From RGIG6353 sp045590615 (lineage in GTDB: Bacteria; Bacillota; Clostridia; Oscillospirales; SIG627), in assembly GCA_045590615.1 (NCBI GenBank), contig JAZNRH010000093.1, forward strand, positions 1-38,221: 38,221 bases of DNA, in the 5' to 3' direction. The translations under genes and the position numbers were made by a program. Below, in pieces: positions 1-7,307 of this stretch. Position 1 is the first letter of the stretch. The number at the start of each line of letters is the position of its first letter. The notes beneath the pieces are model-generated. The model did not search any database. It saw only the letters and a list, made by a program, of their open reading frames with translations, and was not told the origin of the DNA.

Positions 1-95
1 AAATTGCTTTGAATTAACCTCGCCGTTTTGCCTTGCTTTAGTTTAGAAAAAGTAAGGATAGGCGAGATTCGCCAGCGACGGCTCGTCGCTTTTTT
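1..95 (-). repeat. 105-bp interspersed element, copy 1 (cut by window edge)
   Basis: Reverse-oriented copy of an element that recurs at 3471, 12107 (deleted form), 20541, 20646, 38033 and 38138. It lies 14 bp past the nfnB stop. Read on the plus strand it gives a hairpin followed by TTTTTT (75-95), the form of an intrinsic terminator for transcription entering from the left. The hairpin arms differ from the other copies at two paired positions on each side, and pairing is kept. The left end is outside the window. Confidence 0.9.
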
Positions 96-109
96 ATTCA
101 AATATCGTT

Positions 110-1483
110 TCAGCTAAGGGACTGAGTAATTTTCTTTGCAGCTTCCTTGCCTGCTCCCATTGCAAGTATAACGGTTGCAGCGCCTGTGACTGCGTCTCCT
201 CCTGCGTAGACGTTTTCCCTTGTTGTCGTTATTCCGTCACTCGTTATAAGACAGCCACGGCTATTGGATTCAAGCCCAGGGGTCGTGTCCTTCAAAAGAG
301 GATTCGGTGTCGTACCGAGAGCCATTATAACGGTGTCAACCTCTAATTCGAATTCCGAATCCGGCACTCTTACGGGACGTCTTCTGCCCGAGGCATCGGG
401 TTCGCCAAGCTCGGTCTTGTAACAAAGTATTGATTTAACTCTGCCCGTCTCATCACCTATAATCTTTTCGGGTGAAGTCAAAAGACGGAAAATTACACCC
501 TCTTCCTTTGCGTGCTCTACCTCTTCTGCACGGGCAGGAATTTCATCCTCGCCCCTGCGATATACTATACTGACCTCTTCTGCACCAAGTCTTACAGCAC
601 AACGTGCTGCGTCCATTGCAACGTTACCTGCGCCGACAACAGCCACCCTACGGCTCTTTACACGTGGGGTATCGTAATCGTCAAGATACGCCTTCATAAG
701 ATTGGTTCTTGTCAGATACTCGTTTGCCGAAAGAACGCCGATAAGCGCCTCTCCCTCTATTCCCATAAACATAGGAAGTCCTGCGCCCGAGCCAATAAAT
801 ACTGCCGAATACCCCATCTCGAAGAGCTCGTCAATGGTTACCGTTCTGCCAACAACCGTATTGGTCTCAAGCTTTGCACCACGTGCAATAAGTGAGTCAA
901 GTGTTTCGGCTACTATCTGCTTTGGCAAACGGAATTCGGGTATTCCGTAAACGAGAACGCCACCTGCCTTGTGGAAAGCCTCAAACAAGGTTACCTCAAA
1001 GCCGTTATTCAGAAGCTCACCGGCACACGAAAGTCCTGCAGGTCCCGTTCCGATTATCGCAATTTTCTTGCCGTTGGTTTCGGGTTTAGCAAACTTCTCC
1101 TTTGCTCTCATATAATCGGATACAAAGCGCTCAAGTCTGCCAATGGCAACGCTCTCGCCCTTGATACCCCTGACACACTTGCCCTCGCACTGTCTTTCCT
1201 GAGGGCAGACTCTTCCACTTATAGCCGAAAGACAATTGTCCTTTTGTATAATTTCATAAGCGCCTTCAAAATCGCCCTCGGCAACCCTTGCAATAAAAGC
1301 AGGAATATCTATTCCGACGGGACAGCCTGTTCGACAAGGCGCATTCTTGCAGTTAAGACATCTCTTCGCCTCGTTTACAGCCTCCTCTGCCGAATAACCG
1401 AGTGCAACCTCTTCAAAGCTCGTCTGCCTTTTAACCAGCGACAAAAGTGGCATTGGTGTTTTTTCTTTTTGCATATTAGCCAT
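110..1483 (-). CDS. nfnB: NADPH-side flavoprotein subunit NfnB (GltD/GltA-like)
   Basis: About 457 residues. Homologous to the small subunit of glutamate synthase. Beside a PyrK-like partner and with no large glutamate synthase gene, it is best read as the large subunit of NADH-dependent reduced ferredoxin:NADP+ oxidoreductase, a cytoplasmic flavin-based bifurcating enzyme. N-terminal cysteines at about residues 42, 45, 50, 54 and 93, 99, 103 fit two [4Fe-4S] clusters. Two Rossmann motifs follow, IGTGPAG (FAD) and VGAGNVAMDAAR (NADPH), then a C-terminal GGDAVTGAATV FAD segment. The ATG at 1483 is preferred over the GTG at 1492 because the GGTAGGTG ribosome site fits its spacing. It starts 9 bp after nfnA stops, so the two are an operon. 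It could also be annotated gltA/gltD. Confidence 0.88.
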   Translation of the reverse strand: MANMQKEKTPMPLLSLVKRQTSFEEVALGYSAEEAVNEAKRCLNCKNAPCRTGCPVGIDIPAFIARVAEGDFEGAYEIIQKDNCLSAISGRVCPQERQCEGKCVRGIKGESVAIGRLERFVSDYMRAKEKFAKPETNGKKIAIIGTGPAGLSCAGELLNNGFEVTLFEAFHKAGGVLVYGIPEFRLPKQIVAETLDSLIARGAKLETNTVVGRTVTIDELFEMGYSAVFIGSGAGLPMFMGIEGEALIGVLSANEYLTRTNLMKAYLDDYDTPRVKSRRVAVVGAGNVAMDAARCAVRLGAEEVSIVYRRGEDEIPARAEEVEHAKEEGVIFRLLTSPEKIIGDETGRVKSILCYKTELGEPDASGRRRPVRVPDSEFELEVDTVIMALGTTPNPLLKDTTPGLESNSRGCLITSDGITTTRENVYAGGDAVTGAATVILAMGAGKEAAKKITQSLS

Positions 1484-1492
1484 TTTTATCAC

Positions 1493-2332
1493 CTACCTGT
1501 CCGTTCTGCCGATTCGGCAACGATGCTTCTCGGCACTCTCTTTTTCTTGCTCTATATAAGCTCTGTTTCTGCTGAGAAGTCCATCAAAATCGACCTTGTG
1601 TCCGTCAAAGTCAGGTCCGTCAACACAAGCGAAGCGCACCTGATTGTCAACCACTACTCTGCAACAACCGCACATACCCGTTCCGTCTATCATAATCGGA
1701 TTGAGGCTGACGATTATAGGCATGGAAAATTCTCTTGCCACAAGCTCTGTGAACTTCATCATTATAACGGGTCCGATTGCAATTACAAGGTCATATTTTT
1801 CAATGCCTGCAAGAGCCCTCAATTTATCGGTAACAAGCCCCTTATCTCCGTAAGAGCCATCATCTGTAGTGATATAAAGATTATCCGATACAGCCTTCAT
1901 TTCGTTTTCCAGAATTACAAGGTCACGATTCTTGAAGCCTGCAATTATGTCGACCTTTACTCCTTGTGAGAAAAGATATTTAGCCTGAGGATAAGCAATT
2001 GCACAGCCAAGACCTCCTCCGACTACTGCCACACGACTGACCTCGCCAAACTCGGTGGGTCTGCCAAGAGGGCCTGCAAATTCTGCAATATATTCGCCCA
2101 CCTCTTTCTCGGCAAGCTTCATTGTCGTTGCTCCGACAATCTGGAATATAATAGTCACGCTGCCCTTTTCTCTGTCAAAATCGGCTACGGTAAAGGGCAC
2201 TCGCTCACCCTTTTCGTCTACCATAAGTATGATAAATTGACCGGGCATTATTTTTTTTGCAACCTTGGGTGCTTCTATAGTTATTTTAACGACGCTTGGA
2301 TTTAATATTTCTTTTTCTAAAATTTTATACAT
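1493..2332 (-). CDS. nfnA: FAD/NAD- and [2Fe-2S]-binding subunit NfnA (PyrK-like)
   Basis: About 279 residues, resembling the sulfide/dihydroorotate dehydrogenase electron-transfer subunit. The N-terminal ferredoxin-reductase beta-barrel contains PGQFIILM and RVPFTVADFD. A NAD-binding segment follows with VGGGLGCAIAYPQAKYL, and a C-terminal cysteine cluster (GTGMCGCCRV ... FACVDGPDF) is typical of a [2Fe-2S] site. With NfnB it should couple NADH, NADPH and ferredoxin pools. An upstream TTG gives five extra residues, but the ATG at 2332 is chosen because it sits one base after the stop of the upstream small ORF, suggesting translational coupling. No strong Shine-Dalgarno is visible. Confidence 0.87.
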   Translation of the reverse strand: MYKILEKEILNPSVVKITIEAPKVAKKIMPGQFIILMVDEKGERVPFTVADFDREKGSVTIIFQIVGATTMKLAEKEVGEYIAEFAGPLGRPTEFGEVSRVAVVGGGLGCAIAYPQAKYLFSQGVKVDIIAGFKNRDLVILENEMKAVSDNLYITTDDGSYGDKGLVTDKLRALAGIEKYDLVIAIGPVIMMKFTELVAREFSMPIIVSLNPIMIDGTGMCGCCRVVVDNQVRFACVDGPDFDGHKVDFDGLLSRNRAYIEQEKESAEKHRCRIGRTDR

Positions 2333-2333
2333 A

Positions 2334-2531
2334 CTACAATGTCTCAATCTTTGTTATTTTAATTTTTTTAGGCTCATACTCTATTTTAAGGGGGTCAAAT
2401 ACAAAACGACGGCAAGAATGATGACTTGCAACGGGGCCCTTATACTTGCAGAGTGTGCTTTCGTTATCAATGAGCTTTTGTCCGTTTTCACAATAAGCAC
2501 AAGCCTTTTCGGGAAGGTCACGCTTTTTCAT
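2334..2531 (-). CDS. Small four-cysteine (zinc-ribbon-like) protein, first gene of nfn operon
   Basis: A 65-residue protein starting MKKRDLPEKACAYCENG. Cysteines at positions 11, 14, 29 and 41 (CxxC, then two single Cys) suggest a small metal-binding knuckle, possibly zinc or iron-sulfur. It has a basic C-terminus (EPKKIKITKIE). The start is firm: GGAGGAG lies 4 bp before the ATG, and a TTGCAA/TATAAT promoter sits at 2561-2589. It ends one base before nfnA, so it is co-transcribed and probably translationally coupled. I do not recognise a named family. A role tied to Nfn is an inference from position only. Confidence 0.8.
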   Translation of the reverse strand: MKKRDLPEKACAYCENGQKLIDNESTLCKYKGPVASHHSCRRFVFDPLKIEYEPKKIKITKIETL

Positions 2532-2560
2532 AGTTCTCCTCCATAAATTTAGTACCTTTT

Positions 2561-2589
2561 ATTATACATCTAAAATGAGATTTTTGCAA
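2561..2589 (-). promoter_or_regulatory. Sigma-A promoter of the nfn operon
   Basis: On the minus strand TTGCAA (2589-2584), a 17-bp spacer and TATAAT (2566-2561). It lies 30 bp before the small-ORF start, between that gene and the stop of the YlbJ-like gene. Confidence 0.75.
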
Positions 2590-2594
2590 GTAGT

Positions 2595-3416
2595 TTACAG
2601 TATTTTTTCGCATAAAACCAAAATGAAGGCAGATATAATACGAGTAATAATATATGGCTTCAGGGATAGCTGAGGGGCTTCCGAGTGAAGCTGGAGCATT
2701 GCGCTGACTCCACACCAGCCGATCGAAAGAGCAATTATCCATTCCTTGCCCGAGGCAAAAACCACTCCACTTCCCATTTCAAAAATCGGATATATTATCT
2801 CTTTGGCTATCGGAAACAAGGCCGAAAGAAGAGTTGAGGCGAGTGAGAAGAATACTATATTCCCCGAGACCAGAATTGCCGATGAGACAGAGCCGGAAAT
2901 TGCGTTGACAAAGCTCATACCACCCTCCGAGTCCTTACCTTCACTCCTTTCACTCGGAAGACAAAGCGCCACGAAATAAGCAACTAAAATAAGTACAATA
3001 AATCTCACAATTCCGACGCGAAGGCTTTTTGAAGCGACGGCTATAACGAAGGCAGGACTTGGAATTGAGGATAGTGCAAGAGCTTTATCTGCCTCCCTTT
3101 GAGTTATTACTCCCTTTGCTTTCAGCTCTGAGATGCTTTTTGCCGAGGAGGGCAGTCCTGATACCCAGCCCGTAATAACAATGCCCAAAAGGGAGTCGGA
3201 CAGCCTCAGCCGTCTCCATAAAAAGCTGTGGGAGAGAAGTCCTGTGAATTTTGAAAAGCCCCTTGAATGTGAGATTAATCTGGTTAAGACCATCATTGGA
3301 AAAAGCGTTTTGACCACTACGCATTTCAGGGCTGTAAGGGATAGCTCGGTTGCCTCGGAACACGCCTCGGGCATTGTAAGTATCAGAATCGCCATTGCAA
3401 TATAAAGTACACTCAT
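2595..3416 (-). CDS. YlbJ-like nucleoside-recognition (Gate) membrane protein, short form
   Basis: About 273 residues and mostly hydrophobic, with several predicted membrane spans. The central motif GWVSGLPSSAKSISELKAKG with a following KALALSSIPSPAFVI matches the Gate/nucleoside-recognition signature of the sporulation protein YlbJ, where a GYPSGAK-type motif is followed by a Ser/Pro-rich helix. YlbJ is usually about 400 residues, so this is a short version. The ATG at 3416 has AAGGAG 6 bp upstream and is preferred over the longer ORF start at 3449. It is divergent from the sporulation genes yqfC-yqfD. Family membership is fairly likely, but its transport substrate is unknown; SpmA/SpmB-type proteins carry a related domain. 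Confidence 0.65.
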   Translation of the reverse strand: MSVLYIAMAILILTMPEACSEATELSLTALKCVVVKTLFPMMVLTRLISHSRGFSKFTGLLSHSFLWRRLRLSDSLLGIVITGWVSGLPSSAKSISELKAKGVITQREADKALALSSIPSPAFVIAVASKSLRVGIVRFIVLILVAYFVALCLPSERSEGKDSEGGMSFVNAISGSVSSAILVSGNIVFFSLASTLLSALFPIAKEIIYPIFEMGSGVVFASGKEWIIALSIGWCGVSAMLQLHSEAPQLSLKPYIITRIISAFILVLCEKIL

Positions 3417-3470
3417 ACAGTTCTCCTTTTTGCTATTATATTTCATCACCCTGCGTCATATTCTTATATA

Positions 3471-3575
3471 AAAAAGTGGCGAGCCGCCACTGGCAAATCT
3501 CGCCTATCCTTACTTTTTCAAAACTAAAACAAGGCAAAACGGCGAGGTTGATTCAAAGCAATTTCCTATATGATA
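3471..3575 (+). repeat. 105-bp interspersed element, copy 2
   Basis: Full-length copy between the divergent ylbJ-like gene and yqfC, ending about 23 bp before the yqfC ATG, so it probably lies in the yqfC 5' leader. It contains the AGTGGCG-AGC-CGCCACT hairpin (3475-3491) and a longer imperfect hairpin closed by AATCTCGCC and GGCGAGGTT. An A-tract precedes it. Confidence 0.92.
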
Positions 3576-3598
3576 AAAAACAGAAAGGGCTAAAGAAG

Positions 3599-3835
3599 AT
3601 GGAAAAAATCGCAGAGCTTTTGACTCCATACGTATTTGTCGGTAACGAGGGAATGCTGATTGACGGAATAAAATGCGTTCACAAGTGGGAGGAGGACTGT
3701 ATTCAATTGATAGCAGTTGGAAAGATTATTACTGTTGAAGGACGACGGCTGAAGCTGGAGCATAAGTCTCTTGATTCAATTCTTATCAGTGGACGAATTA
3801 CAACGATTATTTTCGGGAAGAGGAGCTTTTTATGA
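3599..3835 (+). CDS. yqfC: Sporulation protein YqfC
   Basis: A 78-residue protein with the YqfC pattern: a predicted beta-rich chain, GMLIDGIKCVHKWEEDCIQL, then a C-terminal ISGRITTIIFG. The family is about 90 residues, so this is slightly short at the N-terminus. The identification is supported by its partner: its TGA overlaps the yqfD ATG (ATGA at 3832-3835), and yqfC-yqfD-phoH is the order seen in Bacillus and Clostridia. The yqfCD genes are known to be expressed in the mother cell during sporulation. The start codon follows a weak purine-rich ribosome site. A 105-bp repeat immediately upstream extends the reading frame, but that extension is not believed to be coding. Confidence 0.85.
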   Translation: MEKIAELLTPYVFVGNEGMLIDGIKCVHKWEEDCIQLIAVGKIITVEGRRLKLEHKSLDSILISGRITTIIFGKRSFL

Positions 3836-4980
3836 GACTGCTTGCCCTGAGATGCTATATCGAAACCGAAAAACCAGAAGGGCTGCTGTCGGCTCTTGTA
3901 AAATCCGACCTGAGCTTCTCAAAGCCAAGGCGTGAGAAAAACGGCTTTTCTTTTTTAACTAACCTTCAATCGAAAAAAGCATTAATCGAGTGGGCAAGAC
4001 GGGTCGGCTGTACAATAAGCGTCTCTTACGAGGGGGCACTCACTCCGATTTTTGCATTAAGAGAGCGTCTTGGTATAATTTTTGGTATAATTTTATCACT
4101 TTTTTTGATTTACCTATCGACTTTTTATGTCTGGAGTGTTAGAATAGAAGGGAACGAAGAGCTTGATGATGCCGAGATAATAAAGCTGTTGTCGGACTGT
4201 GGCTTCAGAGAAGGTGTCAAAAAGAACACCATTGACGTCAACGAAATACAAAACGTTGCACTTCAACGGTGTCACGAGCTGTCTTTTTTGTCAATCAATA
4301 TACACGGAATGGTAGCCGACGTAGTAGTCCACGAAAGGCGCACCTCGTCAAAGGAGAGCGCCCCGAGTCAGCCCTATAATCTGGTTGCTGACTGCGACGG
4401 AGTGATTGTCTCTTCTCTCGTCGTTGACGGACAGAGCCTTTTTCAAATCGGAGACACCGTCTCCAAGGGACAGCTTCTCGTGAGTGGTCTTATCGACTCC
4501 ACCTCGGGCAAAACGCTATTGACGCATTCAAGAGGAAAGGTTTATGCAAAGACCAATCGGACACTCAGCTTTGAAATCCCCTTTGAAAGCGTTGAAAAAA
4601 TATATACCCACACCGTAGCTTCAAGGGGAGTTCGGATTTTGGGGCACAGCTTTCATAAAAAAAATAAAAACCCATCGGGGTTTTACGAGCTTGAGCTCGA
4701 GCAAAAGGACGTAGCTTTATTTGGCTTGAGCCTGCCATTGACCGAGGAAGTGCGCTATTATAACTACTACGTGGAAGAAAAGCAGCTCATTTCTCCCGAG
4801 CTTGCGCTCGAAAGGGCGTACGAGGAATATCGGCTTTTTATATCAACGGAGCTTGACTCGGCAACCGTTACAAGCGAGAGCTTTTCAACCGAAAAGACAG
4901 ATACGTCCATCATACTCACAGCAGAGGTTTCTGCTACCGAAAACATTGCAATAGAAAAGAAAATAAATATTACGGAGTAA
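3832..4980 (+). CDS. yqfD: Sporulation protein YqfD
   Basis: A 382-residue bitopic membrane protein. The N-terminal domain (about 1-75) is followed by one strong membrane segment (IIFGIILSLFLIYLSTFYVW, about residues 84-103). A large extracytoplasmic domain follows, beginning VRIEGNEELDDAEI, the POTRA-like start seen in YqfD. The family is about 400 residues, so this is complete. It is required for efficient sporulation in Bacillus; the molecular role is unsettled. It overlaps yqfC by 4 bp and is 3 bp from phoH, so the three form one transcript. The C-terminal part is Ser/Thr/Glu rich. Confidence 0.9.
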   Translation: MRLLALRCYIETEKPEGLLSALVKSDLSFSKPRREKNGFSFLTNLQSKKALIEWARRVGCTISVSYEGALTPIFALRERLGIIFGIILSLFLIYLSTFYVWSVRIEGNEELDDAEIIKLLSDCGFREGVKKNTIDVNEIQNVALQRCHELSFLSINIHGMVADVVVHERRTSSKESAPSQPYNLVADCDGVIVSSLVVDGQSLFQIGDTVSKGQLLVSGLIDSTSGKTLLTHSRGKVYAKTNRTLSFEIPFESVEKIYTHTVASRGVRILGHSFHKKNKNPSGFYELELEQKDVALFGLSLPLTEEVRYYNYYVEEKQLISPELALERAYEEYRLFISTELDSATVTSESFSTEKTDTSIILTAEVSATENIAIEKKINITE

Positions 4981-4983
4981 AAT

Positions 4984-5958
4984 ATGGCAAACGAAATTTC
5001 AATTTTTTGCGACGACATTGATTCGATATCAAAAATCTTTGGGGTCGGAGATGCCCACGCCAATGCAATCGAAAAGGCTCTCGACGTCGTGCTTGTGAAC
5101 CGTGACCTTGAAATAAAAATTTCGGGCGACAGTGAGGAGAAGGTCAAAAAGTGCGCAGATTTAATCAGACACCTTTCCAAAACTGCCGAGATGTGCGAGG
5201 ATTTGAGCGAGCAAACTGTGAGCTATGCTATATCTATGTGCCTTGACGGCAGGCTTTCCGAAATCAGTGAAATCAACAGCGAGTGCATCTGCATTACCCC
5301 CAAGGGCAAGCCTATCAAGGCTAAGACCGTGGGACAAAAAAACTACGTCAAGGCTATCTCGAATAACACGATTTCCTTTGGCGTAGGACCTGCAGGTACG
5401 GGTAAAACCTACCTTGCTGTTGCAATGGCAGTTACAGCTCTTCGCAAGCGCGAGGTGAATAGAATTATCCTCACCCGTCCGGCTGTAGAAGCAGGAGAAA
5501 AGCTCGGCTTCCTTCCGGGTGACCTTCAGACGAAAATTGACCCCTATCTTCGTCCCCTATATGATGCAATGTACGAAATGCTCGGTATTGAAAGCTTCCA
5601 GAGACATATGGAAAAGGGCACGATAGAAATTGCGCCACTTGCCTATATGAGAGGCAGAACACTTGATGATTCATTTATTATTCTCGACGAATCGCAGAAT
5701 ACCACTCCGGAGCAGATGAAAATGTTTCTCACCCGTCTCGGCTTCAACTCGAAGGCAGTCATCACGGGAGACATAACCCAGATAGACCTGCCCGACGGTA
5801 AGTCCTCGGGACTCAAGCAAGCCCTCAACGTAGTATCGGGTATCGACGGAATTTCAATTACCTATCTGACCTCGAAGGACGTCGTGCGCCACAGCCTCGT
5901 AACTAAGATTATCGAGGCGTACGACAAATTTGACAAGGAAAGAAAAAATAAAAAATAA
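4984..5958 (+). CDS. phoH: PhoH-family ATPase
   Basis: A 324-residue cytoplasmic P-loop ATPase. Walker A is GPAGTGKT (about 135-142) and Walker B is FIILDE (231-236). The helicase-like LTRPAVEAGEKLGFLPGDL motif and the terminal segment VVRHSLVTKIIEAYD are characteristic. An N-terminal region (about 1-110) corresponds to the KH-like part of bacterial PhoH/YbeZ proteins. YbeZ-type proteins work with YbeY in RNA metabolism; ybeY is nearby at 9218 rather than adjacent. It is 3 bp downstream of yqfD and ends at an array of hairpins (5970-6116). Confidence 0.95.
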   Translation: MANEISIFCDDIDSISKIFGVGDAHANAIEKALDVVLVNRDLEIKISGDSEEKVKKCADLIRHLSKTAEMCEDLSEQTVSYAISMCLDGRLSEISEINSECICITPKGKPIKAKTVGQKNYVKAISNNTISFGVGPAGTGKTYLAVAMAVTALRKREVNRIILTRPAVEAGEKLGFLPGDLQTKIDPYLRPLYDAMYEMLGIESFQRHMEKGTIEIAPLAYMRGRTLDDSFIILDESQNTTPEQMKMFLTRLGFNSKAVITGDITQIDLPDGKSSGLKQALNVVSGIDGISITYLTSKDVVRHSLVTKIIEAYDKFDKERKNKK

Positions 5959-5969
5959 TGCATTGAAAA

Positions 5970-6116
5970 ACGGAAGAAAATCGCTTGAGCGATTTTCTTC
6001 CGTAATTTTGCATATAACCAAAAGCAAAATTTCGACGGATTTTTTCGCAAGACGCGAAAACGAGAAAAGGGAGATTGATGGCGTACTTTCGTACGTCGAA
6101 ATCTCCCTTTTTGAAG
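5970..6116. terminator. Array of four stem-loops between convergent genes
   Basis: Four consecutive inverted repeats fill this gap: 5970-6003 (15-bp arms, loop TTGA; in minus sense it ends in a T run, fitting the gene at 6150-7148), 6004-6031 (AATTTTGC/GCAAAATT), 6042-6060 (TTTTCGC/GCGAAAA) and 6065-6111 (12-bp arm AAAAGGGAGATT plus an inner CGTAC stem, ending in CCCTTTTTG, fitting phoH). The first and last are good intrinsic terminators for the two converging transcripts. The middle two have no obvious role. Confidence 0.75.
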
Positions 6117-6149
6117 TTGACAAAGTATTGCGAAAAAAGACTAAGAAAT

Positions 6150-7148
6150 TTAGCCCATATAAACGCTATACGGTGGTATCTGTGCTCCCTCTTCTATTTT
6201 GACACCGTCTCCTAAGATTGCAAAGTCACCGACGACAGCGCCTGATGAAATCGAGACGTTTTCTCCGACGGTGACACCGTCTCCGAGAATACAACCGTCG
6301 AGTCTTGTGCGTGAGCCGATACGGGTATTACGTCCTACAACCGAGTCCTTTATAACGGCTTTATCGAGTATTCGGCTTCCCTGACCGATTATGCTATCGC
6401 TTATTTTACCTTTTTGGGCAATATTTTCAACTGTATTTACGAAAAACTCCTTGGAAAGAGTGAGAAGATTGGAACGACGGTATTCGGCAAAAGAACCGAT
6501 ATCGCACCAGAAATCGTTGGTTTTATAGACGTAGATTGGAAGGTCGTTTTGTAAAACTATTGGGAAAAGGTCGTTTGCAAAATCGAAAAAGGTGTCCTCG
6601 GGAATCAGGTCGACAACCGATTTGTTTATGACGTAGATGCCACAGTTTATTATTGCGCTGCTTGATTCGGGAAGGTCGGGCTTTTCACTGAAGGCTGTAA
6701 CGCGCTCATCCTTGTCAAGCTCAACAACCCCGTAAAGTCTGGGGTTTTTACGCTCGGTAACTGCTATGGTTATTGAGCTTTTTTTCTTGTTGTGCTCGTT
6801 GATGAGAGCTGTGAAATCTATATTGGTAAGGGCATCGGCAGAGAGAATGAGTGTATCTCCGTCTATGAAATCCTTGCAGTTTTTCACACAGCCTGCAGTA
6901 CCTAAGGGCTTTTCCTCGTGATAGTATTTGATTTTTACGGAGTGTATGGATTTGCCGATTTCTCTGATGATGTCCTCTCCACGATAGCCAAGGGTGATTG
7001 CTACCTCGTTTATTCCGTGCTTACTGAGTCTTTCGAGCATTATGTCAAGCAGACTTCTGTCGCCTATTCTCATTAGTGGCTTGGGGCGTGTTGCAGTAAG
7101 AGGGCGAAGTCGTTTCCCTTCACCACCTGCCAAAACTATTGCTTTCAT
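6150..7148 (-). CDS. Sugar-1-phosphate nucleotidyltransferase with left-handed beta-helix
   Basis: A 332-residue protein. The N-terminal nucleotidyltransferase domain has the signature LAGGEGKRLRPLTATRPKP, then GTAGCVKNC and SADALTNID (a metal-binding Asp region). The C-terminal 80 residues are hexapeptide repeats (GQGSRILDKAVIKDSVVGR and similar) of a left-handed beta-helix. It transfers NMP from NTP to a sugar-1-phosphate. Mannose-1-phosphate guanylyltransferase-like enzymes have this layout, but glucose-1-phosphate thymidylyl- or uridylyltransferase cannot be excluded by eye. It is monocistronic and convergent with phoH. AAGGAAAG lies about 10 bp before the ATG. The product would feed surface polysaccharide synthesis. 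Confidence 0.85.
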   Translation of the reverse strand: MKAIVLAGGEGKRLRPLTATRPKPLMRIGDRSLLDIMLERLSKHGINEVAITLGYRGEDIIREIGKSIHSVKIKYYHEEKPLGTAGCVKNCKDFIDGDTLILSADALTNIDFTALINEHNKKKSSITIAVTERKNPRLYGVVELDKDERVTAFSEKPDLPESSSAIINCGIYVINKSVVDLIPEDTFFDFANDLFPIVLQNDLPIYVYKTNDFWCDIGSFAEYRRSNLLTLSKEFFVNTVENIAQKGKISDSIIGQGSRILDKAVIKDSVVGRNTRIGSRTRLDGCILGDGVTVGENVSISSGAVVGDFAILGDGVKIEEGAQIPPYSVYMG

Positions 7149-7252
7149 AAAGTTAACTTTCCTTTCATTGAATTACTTCACTTTTAATTTTCCCGATTAA
7201 GCGTGATTTATATCAGATCGGACAAAGATTTTGTATAAACATTATTTCGCTA

Positions 7253-7281
7253 TTGACTATTTTTGAAAAATATTATAAAAT
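7253..7281 (+). promoter_or_regulatory. Promoter of dnaD-dnaC-ybeY
   Basis: TTGACT (7253-7258), a 17-bp spacer and TAAAAT (7276-7281), followed within about 30 bp by the ribosome site of the DnaD-like gene. Each hexamer differs from consensus at one position. Confidence 0.6.
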
Positions 7282-7307
7282 ATTAAAAAACAGTGAAAGG
7301 GGCAAGG

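Noticed and set aside
971..1969. Long plus-strand open frame (332 codons) opposite nfnA/nfnB
   Set aside because: It lies wholly across two well-supported minus-strand genes, has no ribosome site or recognisable motif, and the protein composition is Cys/Ser/Arg/His rich as expected from antisense reading.
3395..3598. N-terminal extension of YqfC through the 105-bp repeat
   Set aside because: The extension is the repeat read in its open frame. YqfC homology starts at the ATG at 3599, which has its own purine-rich site upstream.
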